A stretch of DNA of 64,000 nucleotides, taken from NCBI GenBank assembly GCA_003116975.1, contig BGKB01000017.1, forward strand, positions 868,001-932,000. Direction: 5' to 3'. The stretch comes from Aurantiochytrium sp. KH105. Lineage: Eukaryota; Sar; Bigyra; Thraustochytrida; Thraustochytriidae. Shown here in pieces: positions 56,601 through 64,000 of this stretch. The first letter of the stretch is position 1. Every line of letters begins with the position of its first letter. The translations under genes and the position numbers were made by a program. The notes beneath the pieces were generated by a model that did no database searches, had not been told where the DNA came from, and worked only from the letters and a program-made list of their open reading frames with translations.

Positions 56601-57899
56601 TCGTACTTTTCGCGCTACGAGGTTAACACGGTGCCGATTCCTGCGGGGGATTTCAACCCGAGCAATTATGCTCTTGATGTGTTGGCCCTTGGCCAGGGCG
56701 CCCATGCGTCGTCGTCGTCGTCGTCCTCCTCCTCCTCCTCTTCTGCTGCCAGCGTTGCGAGCGAAGAGGGCGAGGATTCCGCTGACACCGAGCAAATGGG
56801 TGAGGAACTAACTGGGGTGAACCAAACACGCGTGAACTGGGCCGTGCTGTATCATGACTCGCCAGAATATGCTGCACTCGAGGATGATATTGCAGCGGTC
56901 GTTGAGGGCTCTGCCCAAGTCAGCAATGACCCGGCTCAGGCGATCAAGCCCAAGGTGTCGACGATGGTAACGACCCTTGCTTTGTGGCGGCGTTGGGGGC
57001 GGGCATTCTGGCGGTCTCTGGAGGTCACCATTGCTCGCCTCCTGGCTATGGTCATCCTTCTCTTCCTCTTTAGCCTGACTCTCGTGGGCCAGACGAGTCT
57101 TGACACGGTCGCGGAGACACAATCTTATGTGGGAGCGCTGTATTATTGCCTCATCCTGGCTAGCTTTCTTGTGGCGCTTGCCACGATGGATCTCATGTAC
57201 AAGAGCCGCGGTGTCTTTTACCGTGAAAAGTACAACCACATTTACTCTACAGCCGCGTACGTGAGCGGTTCCATGATCATGGAAATCGTTTCTCTTATCG
57301 TGACAGCGGTGGTGTCTGTGATCCCGCTTTACTTTATCATGGGACTGCGCACGGACTTTGAGGGCTTTGTGGGTTTGGCGAGCATCTTTTTTGCCAACTT
57401 TGTGGTGTTTTCCTTTATGAGTAACATGTTCATTGCGTCGACACCAAACATTCGCGTTGCGCTCTTTCTCATCGTCATGGTCATTTCTTTCTTCATTCTT
57501 TTTGCAAGTTTTCTCATTAGCCGCTCTGACGCCGCACCGAGTCTCCAATGGCTCTTTCCGCTTTCGCCGCTGTACTTTGTAATTCAGGGCATGATGCAGT
57601 CGCAGCTTCGTTGCGATTGCGCTGTGGATGCCAATTTAAATGCAGCTGCGATCACCTGCAATGGAGGTCTCGCGTGCGAGGATGTCTGCAGTGCGAGTCT
57701 GCCCGGCTGCAGCGTGCTCAATGTGGTGTTATCCGCCGATGCAAGCACGCAGGTCACCGCCTGGCAGTACGTATCGACCAACTTTGAGGTACCCGATGAG
57801 ACCTTTGCGTACAACTTTGGCTACGCGCTCCTCTTTGCTGTTGTGTTCAAGCTCGGCGAGTACTTTGCTCTACGCCGCCTCACCTTTGGACGTGCATAG
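53604..57899 (+). CDS. Full-size ABCG (PDR-type) transporter
   Basis: 1,431 aa, the normal size of PDR transporters, with the reverse order NBD-TMD-NBD-TMD. NBD1 has Walker A GAPGSGKTS (residue 117), signature VSGGERRRTTLGE (about 243) and Walker B LLLLDEISTGLDS. TMD1 spans about 440-700. NBD2 has Walker A GATGAGKTT (about 801), signature LSVGQFKRLTVAVEL and Walker B ILFLDEPTSGLDA. TMD2 spans about 1130-1430, with a Cys-rich extracellular loop (CDCAVDANL..CNGGLACEDVC) before the last helix. Both Walker A lysines are intact, as in plant and oomycete members and unlike fungal Pdr5 NBD1. The family exports lipids, sterols or xenobiotics across the plasma membrane. A Ser run near 1040 comes from a TCG/TCC repeat. 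Confidence 0.95.
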   Translation: MLGDNVPEKREEANEKEPCEEASSSPTSHVSVQVQEREKARCVLEPFEGEPRLPVTVRVAGIEFTAKVSKTSKKVQNVATATRDVLNLCKRATREDLHILKNLSLTLRAGTSTLILGAPGSGKTSLLKLLAGRLRVDKAATLKGEVTYNGVAQSSLHMAKVATYVGQLDEHLALQTVRDIFGFAQDTVGSAQAFTNTNRCEGAATDDEVHEALAPAVDDMLDVLGLTGAADTIIGNELFRGVSGGERRRTTLGEMLFGRHPLLLLDEISTGLDSATTFKLVQALCASTRRMQSNVVISLLQPGPEVIELFDDVLMMSEGQIIYHGPVQSVLQHFEALGFVCRPGRSLGEFLADMTTPRRNRYFAGTQGPIGIARLAAQSIPAADTVAVVGKTVSAEDAPVSAYYLKSSPDHKGKGSPFVLDAWSDFKVVCRHVSRTYWRDRIIYILLVMRGIFISGLVGWIFFQLPTAPENDNSSDISWLRNRLAVTFFAIFLYSTSSFEVLPFVLATRDVLHKQLDAKMLRPSSYVISDTLAMCVANIPEAFCVASLAFWMTNLVDSSAADVMETYGLFLAINFAAIFVCNTMTRAIAYSMPNLVVAFMMHAVILPGACYFFGGFIITESTIPDWLIWFYWISPVSYLFRAATIIILDSDTFADRTDIALELWGVRPERYWIWVAILYSLFIGVLCMVLQWAALRFVRFTGHRGRREGSDSGLGDESEEEGERDATVVDDVEKAAAMQVQPSSRALAGAAKLATSMPCPQVDFTFRDISYAVKVKGAKAPKMLLTKVTGHVRSGRMCAIIGATGAGKTTLLNQISLRKTSGQSTGDLLLNGRLVTDKRMYQRLLGFCEQEDYHCAFSTVREAALFSARLRLPAGTSTSEAEVFVDAVLETLDLAGIANDKIGVKGHGGLSVGQFKRLTVAVELAANPAILFLDEPTSGLDATAAEVTMRAVKRVCTAGRTVLCTIHQPSREVFALFDDILLLQKGGRVAYHGPVAKMVSYFSRYEVNTVPIPAGDFNPSNYALDVLALGQGAHASSSSSSSSSSSSAASVASEEGEDSADTEQMGEELTGVNQTRVNWAVLYHDSPEYAALEDDIAAVVEGSAQVSNDPAQAIKPKVSTMVTTLALWRRWGRAFWRSLEVTIARLLAMVILLFLFSLTLVGQTSLDTVAETQSYVGALYYCLILASFLVALATMDLMYKSRGVFYREKYNHIYSTAAYVSGSMIMEIVSLIVTAVVSVIPLYFIMGLRTDFEGFVGLASIFFANFVVFSFMSNMFIASTPNIRVALFLIVMVISFFILFASFLISRSDAAPSLQWLFPLSPLYFVIQGMMQSQLRCDCAVDANLNAAAITCNGGLACEDVCSASLPGCSVLNVVLSADASTQVTAWQYVSTNFEVPDETFAYNFGYALLFAVVFKLGEYFALRRLTFGRA

Positions 57900-58717
57900 A
57901 ATTCTGCATCATCCGCATTAAAATAATGATAATTTGATCATTCGTTGTTTTGCACCTTGCATCATGATGATCGCTCATGCAATCGTCCAAAGCTTCCAAG
58001 CGCTCCCCGTCATTGCCAAGTATGAACACCCAAGAGAAGGCGCACTGCTCGGCTCGCAGGCCATGGTCGTTGTCTGTGCCAAGGGCGACCTCCAGCTCCT
58101 CCCCCTCGATCGCTCCCAATGCAGGTCGCGCCACGTGTTCCAGACGCTCCAATCGCTCCCGACGTGGCAGCAATCGTCCCCCATTCCAGAGGTTCTCGGC
58201 CTATCTTTCCCAAGGAGGCTGTTTCGGATCCATGCTCGCATCAGCAGCAGCAGCACTGCAAGTGAAGCGAGCAAACCCAGAATCGTTTGATCGAAGGAGC
58301 ACTCTCCGCGAGACGCCTTCGTCGCGCGCGAGACCAGCCGCGCCCGGCGCACGCTCGCTGCCGCACGCAAGCGGGCTCGCTCGCCCGCACGCAAGCGGAC
58401 GCGCGCGGCCTGCGCGACCGACCGCACGCACGCACGGTCGCCCGCCTGCGAGCGGCATCGCGGCGGCGCGAAGCCGAGAGAAGGAGCGAGCGAGGCGAAG
58501 TGGAGATCGATCGAGCCGCGAGCGCGCGGACGAAGGCGCTCTCTCGCGCGACGCCAGAGCTGCGGCGCTGCGTTGCGTCGCGTCGCGTTGGGCTGCGTTA
58601 CGCTTCGCTGCGCAGCGTTGCCTTGCGTGAGGATAGGGCAGGAAAGGAGCGAGCGGGCGAGCCAAGGCTCGAGGAACCGGAGAACCGACGCGAGGGCGAC
58701 CCCAAGGCAGCGCGAAG
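57900..58717. other. Spacer before the WW-FYVE-ARM gene
   Basis: The first 150 nt are A/T-rich (likely 3' end of the transporter transcript); from about 58290 the DNA becomes very GC-rich with CpG-dense GCGAGCG-type repeats leading to the next ATG. Several 95-150 codon frames occur on both strands (57880-58427), but they overlap in conflicting frames and resemble no family. Confidence 0.5.
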
Positions 58718-61700
58718 ATGGCGAGCAATGACGGCCTCCCGGAGGGCTGGGAGATGTCCGTGGACGAGGAGACGGGGAGGACGTTTTACATTAACCACAA
58801 GACGATGCAGACGAGCTGGACGCCGCCCGTCGAGGAACCGCTCCCGGCCGGCTGGGAGCAACAACGCGACGGCGAGGGCCGCATCTTTTTTATCAACCAC
58901 AACACGCAGCAAACGCAATGGGAGGACCCGCGACTTTCGTTCGACACGTCTGCGCAGGTGTCTTACCCGAATTTTGGCGAGTCCTCGAACAATGCCGGGG
59001 CCGGGGCCAGCAGTAGCAATATGGGGACGGGCTCCGGCCACGGTGGCAGCAGCAGCAACGGTATGGTTGCCTGTCCAGCGTGCACCTTTGAAAATAACCC
59101 CGGCGATTCAGCTTGCTCTGTGTGCGGGACCTCTCTGCCCGGTGCGGCCTCGGGCTCGAATGCGAGCTCGGGCGGAGGCGGAAGTGGACATTACGGCTCT
59201 GGTGGATACGGTGGCGACGACACCATTGACGCAGCCACGGCCGCTGCCATTGCGGCTGCCCAGGCAGAAGATGACCCCGGTGCAGATGCACTGAACGCCA
59301 TTGAGCGCACCGTAGAGGTGACAGACCCGCGCGATTTGGAGCCGTTCTCTGTTCCAGACGAATACTCGATGGTCTGCACTCTCTGCGGCAAACCGTTTGA
59401 TTGGAAGAATCGCAAACACCACTGCCGCTGCTCCGGCGGTCTTTATTGCCAGGAATGCAGCTCGCACAAGGTCAAATTTGCCGTTCGCGGAGAGGACGTG
59501 AAGGAACGGCGTGTTTGCAACATTTGCTTTGAACATCAATCCGCCGGAGACAGGCATTGCTTTCTGCGATACATGGGCATTTTGCGCGACGCCGGCGCTT
59601 CGCGGCGCGACGATCGCCTTCTCGCGTTCAAGGGCATTGTGCAGCTGCTGGACCGGCTCCCCGAGGCCATGCAACCGTATGCGAGCATTGAGGTCCAGGC
59701 AATGCCGCTTCGCACGCTCAACCAGATTGAGCGCTGCGGCGGCGCGTCAGCACTCATCGACCTCTTGGCTACAGACGACGAGCGCAATACCCAGGTGGAG
59801 GCATGCGCAATGTTGGCGAGCATTGCTACAGTTGCCTCCCAGCTTCCTTCAGACAATTCGTCGGTGCTCTCTCGCGCGTCGCTGCGCAACGATCTCTCTG
59901 ACGGATCGTTTGCAATGAAAAGCGTTGGCACCATGCTCATGAGCGGCCCCCCATGGCAAGCGCGCATGCACATTGCTCGCGCCATGTACCTTTTGGGTGA
60001 CATGAGCGAGATTCAGGCGGCCACGCGCAAAGAGGGCATCCTGAGAACTCTCTGCGAAGACCTCTTGGCCTCCGAAGAGGACCTTCAGGTGTGGACGACG
60101 CGCGCCGTGGCGCAGCTCGTGGCTGGCAACGCGGACAACATTGAAGCGATGCTGGAAGCGAACGGAATGCAGGCGCTGGTGCTTTTGCTGAGCTCAACCA
60201 ACGGTGAAATTAAAGAGGCCGCCGCGGCAGCGATTTGTTCCGGGCTCGAGCTCGAGGTGAGCGATCCGCGTCGCGGACACGCGCTGGCATCTCGAATTCG
60301 GGACGCCATCGTTTCACTTGGTGGCACAAGCGCAGCCGTGCGACTCTTGGAAGACTACAATGCAACCGTGGCGCGCAGTGGGCTTCAGCTGATCATGCAT
60401 CTTTCCAATGGACAAGCCGAGCTCGTGCGTGCGGCAGGCGCTGTCCCACTTGTGATTGCTCTTTTGAGCAACAGCGATGGTGACATTCAGGCAAGTGCCG
60501 CGCAGCTCCTGCGCAACATTGCTCAGTGCAGCATGGCCGGAAGTGCAGAAGTTCTTGACCGTGGGGGCCTGTCCATGGCCATCCCGTTGCTTGGTTCGCA
60601 CGACGCTACGTCGCGAAGCAATGCGGCAGCGCTTTGTGAGGCCTTTGCGGCTGATGAAAAGGGCGCGGCCTTGATTATTGAGGCGCGGGCTGTCCCGGCA
60701 CTCGTTGGACTCGTGCGTGACCGCGACAACCGCGTCCGTGGCCCAGCCGCGGGCGCTCTCGTGGGACTTTTGCAGGCTGGATCGCATGAAAAGCAAGTCG
60801 TCGTGGATGCAGGTGGCGTGGAGGCCTTGCTAGGGCTTGAGAACAGCTCTGACCCGCACGTACTGCAGCAGCTCGTGGGGGCAGTGTACTCGTTTGTATC
60901 TGATGCCTCTCTCTTGGAGGTCTTGACGCGGCGGATCGCGGCACCTTCCATGGCCATGAAGCTTTTGGGCTTGCTCGGTGGGGCGCACGCGAACTCGCTG
61001 GACATGCACACCGTGGAAATGCTCTTGCTCGTGGTCGCGGTGCTGTGCGGCGCTCGCGACGGTGATCAGTTCGCTGACGATGTATCGCTCGCAGAGGCGA
61101 CTGCTTCCGAGACCCAAACTCGGGATCTGGTTGCCAGCAATGGCTCGCAGCTGATCTTGCCCCTGCTCGGGTCGGTTCACCATCAGCCGGCGCTCGTGCT
61201 CGCGGCCTTTCGCCTTCTTCTCTCCGTGTGCAGTTCCGTGAACGGCGCGACAGCCGTGGCTAAAAATGGCGGCGTGACGGCCGTTGTGCGTGCCCTCGAC
61301 GACTCCTTGGGCATTGAAACGGGAAGCGCCGAGGCTGGGCACCTTGTGACGCAGCTGCGGCAGTACGGCATTGCACTTTTTGGTCGGCTGTGCAGCGGCG
61401 GGAACGCTTCGGGCGGACGCTCCGACACGATTTCAACGGCAACGGCGGACGATGTACGCTTTGGCGTGCGCGCAATCGCGCGTGTGCTCGAGGCACCGTC
61501 TGTGGGTGCTTCAAATGATGAGCACCTGGCCATGCAGCTGTCCGCGGTCCGGGCATTGCGGAGTCTTTCGTATCACAGCGGCAATTGGGAGGCGATTGCC
61601 TCGGTTGCGCTTCCGCAACTGATTGAAATGCTCTTGAGCAGCGACTCGCAGTCGACGCTGCTCGCGGATATTGCGTCTGTGATTTCCAATTTGGCCAAAC

Positions 61701-64000
61701 TCGAGAAACATGCTGACATGGTACTCGATGCCGGAGCCGTTTTTGCACTTTTGGGCTTGTTGTCGGAAAAGGGCGGCGAGGCCGTAGAGTCCGGTTTGCA
61801 GACATTGACGGCGCTCGCCGAGTCCTCGAAGCGGTGTCGCGTCGCTATTGTGGACCAAGGGGCTGCTCCAAAGCTTTTGCACCTCGCCGAGCAGCGCGAG
61901 GTACCGATTCCTGAGCTTTCGCTCAAGTGCCTGTCTGTTTTGGCGGGGGAGGCTGCCAATGCTGCAAAGATTACTGCCGAGACGGGGGCAACAGACACCC
62001 TTCTCCGCCTGTTGAAGACGCCGGACAGCAGCGTTGCCGCGCAGGCGCTCGAAATTCTACTTGCTGTCGCCAAGGATAGCGACACGCTATGGCAGCAGCT
62101 CGTGGTGAATGCTGACATCGACTCGGCCGTGTCGTTGCTCAAGCTAGGGCCTCCTCGTGTGCAGGGCCAGGCGTGTTCGACCATTGCGGCTCTGTGCGGC
62201 GACTCGCCTGGATATGCACTGTGCGCCTCGCCAACTATTTTGGAGGTCTTGCCCGTTATGGTGCAACTGTTGACGCCCCCTGAGCATTTTGGTGCTGATA
62301 AGTCCGAGTCTCCAGCCAAGGAGGCTGCAGCGGCATGTGCGCTTCTCTCTGGGTCGTCCGTGGCCCGCGAAGCGCTCGTGGCTGCAGGTGTCATCCCAAG
62401 TCTCGTTGCGCTCCTGCTGCGGGAGCGGCGTCTTGGGCGACCGCGTTCGGCAACGTCGGAGCACACGCTTTCGGCTTTATTCTCTTTGAGTAAGGCTGTT
62501 CAAGGCGCTGGAAGTGGCCAGGAAGCTGACGAAGAAGTGGCGGGCGACGAGGCGCCCACGTCTTCGCTGTGGACCGGCATTGAAAAGCTTGGCAAGAGAC
62601 GTGATACGATCGACGCCGTCATTACGATTTTGGATGCGCATATTCGTGACGCAAGCCCGACGCCGAGCGGATGCGATCGTCTGGAACTGTGTGAGCACGC
62701 CGTTCTGTTATTGGGCCGACTTCCCGGGTCGCTTTCGCCAAATGAAACGACACTGCTTGGTCGATCCGCGCGGTCCATTAATCTGGTCATGGCGGAAGCT
62801 TGCCCAGAGCCGCTCACCAAGGCGTGCCTGCGAACTCTCGGCCGTCTTGCCAAGGAGACCTCGCTCGTGGCTACGCTCACCGCTGCAGGAACGATCCGGA
62901 CGGTGGCAAGGCTCTTGGAGCCCCTTTTGAAACAGCAAGATCAAGAGGAAGACGCCACCGTCGCCGCAGACCTCGAGGCTGCCGTTGTGCTTCAAGCGGC
63001 CAAGCTCTTGGCATCCTTGGTTCACGACGCCGGGGATCGTGGCGTGGATGATGCAATCATTGGCACCAAGGCGATTCCGGCCCTGGCGACACTGCTGACG
63101 CGAGCGCAGGAAATTTTCCCTGCGGAAGAGCACGCGGAAGCCGCTCTTTCAGCCGGACTAGAGGCGATTGCGTCTCTAGCTCGCGGCGGACCGGCTGTGC
63201 AAAAGGCGATCATGAAAAGCGGCGATAGCGTTCTTCCGGCTCTGGCCGAAGTGGTTTCCCGTTTCGACATGGAAGGCGAGGAGAATGTACAGCGTGCGAC
63301 GCACGCCTTTGCAACGCTTTCGCGTCTGGCGACCCTGGGCGAGCACCGTGAAGCTATTGTCAGCGCAGATCCGAGCCTTTCGGATATTGCTTGCCGCGTC
63401 TTTGCCTCGGCACAGGACCCTGGCCTTGTCAAGGCCGCCACGCAGTTTGTCGCTGACCTGGGTCCTGCCGTGCTCGAGGAGGAAGTCGTGACGGGCCTCG
63501 TCGATAAGGTCATGAGCGAGGCTGCCTTTAAGGATGCGCGTGGGCCCGCGTTGCAAGCGCTTGGTGTGTCCGCAATGGTGCCTTCGCTCGGCAAGGTGAT
63601 TATCGAACGTGGCATTTTCACGCAGCTTGATGCAATGCTCGAAGAAGGTGGCAAGCCTGGTGAGTTTGCCCAGGATGCAGCGTCGCTTTTGCGCCATCTT
63701 TGTGGTTTAGTGGCAGTGATGGGGTCTTTCAAACCACAAGAACAAGAACAAGATGAGGATGATGAGGAGGAAGGCGAGGAGGTGCGCAACGGCAAAGATA
63801 CGGCTGTCAGCGACCGAGACTCGCAGCTCGAGGGCGCGGTTGACTCTTGTGTGAAGCTGATCCTCGGGGACAAAGTGCAATCTGCTGCAGTGGTTACGGA
63901 AGGTTTGCTTGGATTAAACTCGCTTTTGCTGGTGAACGATGCGCGTCTCAAGGCTGGCAAAAATTCCAAGCTTATGGCCGCTCTGAAGCGTATCGCCACG
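58718..64000 (+). CDS. WW-WW-NZF-FYVE-armadillo repeat protein, 5' part (open at window end)
   Basis: At least 1,761 codons without a stop to the last base, so the 3' end lies outside. Two WW domains lie at residues 7-37 (LPEGWEMS..TSWTPP) and 42-71 (LPAGWEQQ..TQWEDP). A RanBP2/NZF zinc finger follows at about 117-140: CPACTFENN..CSVC, with the Thr-Phe pair typical of ubiquitin-binding NZFs. A FYVE domain occupies about 213-275 with the PI3P motif RKHHCR and closing RRVCNIC, but one zinc cysteine is displaced (HHCRCSGG instead of HHCRxCG). From about 320 to the end there are armadillo-type helical repeats (e.g. AGAVPLVIALLSNSDGDIQASAAQ), with acidic linkers. Expected role: endosomal scaffold linking PI3P, ubiquitin and proline-rich partners (inference). 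I know no named orthologue. Confidence 0.92.
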   Translation, partial: MASNDGLPEGWEMSVDEETGRTFYINHKTMQTSWTPPVEEPLPAGWEQQRDGEGRIFFINHNTQQTQWEDPRLSFDTSAQVSYPNFGESSNNAGAGASSSNMGTGSGHGGSSSNGMVACPACTFENNPGDSACSVCGTSLPGAASGSNASSGGGGSGHYGSGGYGGDDTIDAATAAAIAAAQAEDDPGADALNAIERTVEVTDPRDLEPFSVPDEYSMVCTLCGKPFDWKNRKHHCRCSGGLYCQECSSHKVKFAVRGEDVKERRVCNICFEHQSAGDRHCFLRYMGILRDAGASRRDDRLLAFKGIVQLLDRLPEAMQPYASIEVQAMPLRTLNQIERCGGASALIDLLATDDERNTQVEACAMLASIATVASQLPSDNSSVLSRASLRNDLSDGSFAMKSVGTMLMSGPPWQARMHIARAMYLLGDMSEIQAATRKEGILRTLCEDLLASEEDLQVWTTRAVAQLVAGNADNIEAMLEANGMQALVLLLSSTNGEIKEAAAAAICSGLELEVSDPRRGHALASRIRDAIVSLGGTSAAVRLLEDYNATVARSGLQLIMHLSNGQAELVRAAGAVPLVIALLSNSDGDIQASAAQLLRNIAQCSMAGSAEVLDRGGLSMAIPLLGSHDATSRSNAAALCEAFAADEKGAALIIEARAVPALVGLVRDRDNRVRGPAAGALVGLLQAGSHEKQVVVDAGGVEALLGLENSSDPHVLQQLVGAVYSFVSDASLLEVLTRRIAAPSMAMKLLGLLGGAHANSLDMHTVEMLLLVVAVLCGARDGDQFADDVSLAEATASETQTRDLVASNGSQLILPLLGSVHHQPALVLAAFRLLLSVCSSVNGATAVAKNGGVTAVVRALDDSLGIETGSAEAGHLVTQLRQYGIALFGRLCSGGNASGGRSDTISTATADDVRFGVRAIARVLEAPSVGASNDEHLAMQLSAVRALRSLSYHSGNWEAIASVALPQLIEMLLSSDSQSTLLADIASVISNLAKLEKHADMVLDAGAVFALLGLLSEKGGEAVESGLQTLTALAESSKRCRVAIVDQGAAPKLLHLAEQREVPIPELSLKCLSVLAGEAANAAKITAETGATDTLLRLLKTPDSSVAAQALEILLAVAKDSDTLWQQLVVNADIDSAVSLLKLGPPRVQGQACSTIAALCGDSPGYALCASPTILEVLPVMVQLLTPPEHFGADKSESPAKEAAAACALLSGSSVAREALVAAGVIPSLVALLLRERRLGRPRSATSEHTLSALFSLSKAVQGAGSGQEADEEVAGDEAPTSSLWTGIEKLGKRRDTIDAVITILDAHIRDASPTPSGCDRLELCEHAVLLLGRLPGSLSPNETTLLGRSARSINLVMAEACPEPLTKACLRTLGRLAKETSLVATLTAAGTIRTVARLLEPLLKQQDQEEDATVAADLEAAVVLQAAKLLASLVHDAGDRGVDDAIIGTKAIPALATLLTRAQEIFPAEEHAEAALSAGLEAIASLARGGPAVQKAIMKSGDSVLPALAEVVSRFDMEGEENVQRATHAFATLSRLATLGEHREAIVSADPSLSDIACRVFASAQDPGLVKAATQFVADLGPAVLEEEVVTGLVDKVMSEAAFKDARGPALQALGVSAMVPSLGKVIIERGIFTQLDAMLEEGGKPGEFAQDAASLLRHLCGLVAVMGSFKPQEQEQDEDDEEEGEEVRNGKDTAVSDRDSQLEGAVDSCVKLILGDKVQSAAVVTEGLLGLNSLLLVNDARLKAGKNSKLMAALKRIAT

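Noticed and set aside
57880..58427. Minus-strand frames after the ABC transporter, one with a hydrophobic segment
   Set aside because: Overlapping frames conflict with each other, no family match, and no supporting splice sites; left as unassigned spacer.
61573..62466. 297-codon minus-strand frame, and a 325-codon one at 63022-63999
   Set aside because: Antisense to the armadillo repeats of the large terminal gene.

Overview
The window is nuclear DNA from a protist, most likely a labyrinthulomycete (thraustochytrid) stramenopile. The sequence shows eukaryotic gene content (P4-ATPase flippase, TFIIS, UBC9, full-size ABCG transporter, WW, FYVE, Sec7 and PH domains), GC-rich composition, long uninterrupted reading frames with only three introns I could place (96, 129 and 267 nt, all GT-AG), short intergenic spacers and many microsatellites. 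A homologue of the axonemal dynein packaging factor DNAAF9/Shulin implies a flagellated stage, which suits zoospore-forming thraustochytrids. The lineage call is inference; no rRNA or other taxonomic marker is present.

Layout. 0-4.3 kb: 3' end of a P4-ATPase, convergent with a C2/WW protein. 4.9-10.6 kb: housekeeping genes in divergent pairs: methionine aminopeptidase 1 / METTL21-type methyltransferase, then TFIIS / UBC9. 11.0-14.0 kb: TMEM120 / dienelactone hydrolase. 14.3-21.0 kb: a run of membrane proteins: an EGF-like 7-TM protein, two head-to-head 7-TM paralogues of unknown family, a secreted-type single-pass Cys-rich protein and a Gln-rich 4-TM protein. 21.1-26.9 kb: DNAAF9 / GxGYxYP-family protein. 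27.9-36.3 kb: a multi-TM calcineurin-like phosphoesterase, L-galactose dehydrogenase and a PAP2-type lipid/sugar phosphatase. 37.0-44.2 kb: an ASH2-type SPRY protein, a predicted N-myristoylated TPR protein and a divergent Sec7-PH-PH (ArfGEF-like) protein. 44.5-52.1 kb: a 2,516-residue protein with three Tudor-like YDDGD repeats and degenerate EF-hands. 53.6-57.9 kb: a full-size PDR-type ABCG transporter. 58.7 kb to the end: an open-ended frame of at least 1,761 codons with the order WW-WW-NZF-FYVE-armadillo repeats.

How the genes relate. They are not an operon or one pathway. Several act in membrane and lipid traffic (flippase, ABCG transporter, ArfGEF-like protein, FYVE-ARM protein, PAP2 phosphatase). 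Others serve gene expression and protein modification (TFIIS, ASH2-like, METTL21-like, UBC9, MetAP1), metabolism (L-galactose dehydrogenase, dienelactone hydrolase, GxGYxYP) or flagellar assembly (DNAAF9). Seven divergent gene pairs share 0.5-1.2 kb spacers that may be bidirectional promoters.

The best candidates for novelty are the WW-NZF-FYVE-ARM protein with a displaced FYVE cysteine, the Sec7-like protein that keeps the glutamic finger but has lost the second Sec7 motif, the head-to-head 7-TM pair, and the giant Tudor-like/EF-hand protein. A single ambiguous base (N at 5803) breaks the frame of the aminopeptidase gene and is most simply read as a spurious insertion.
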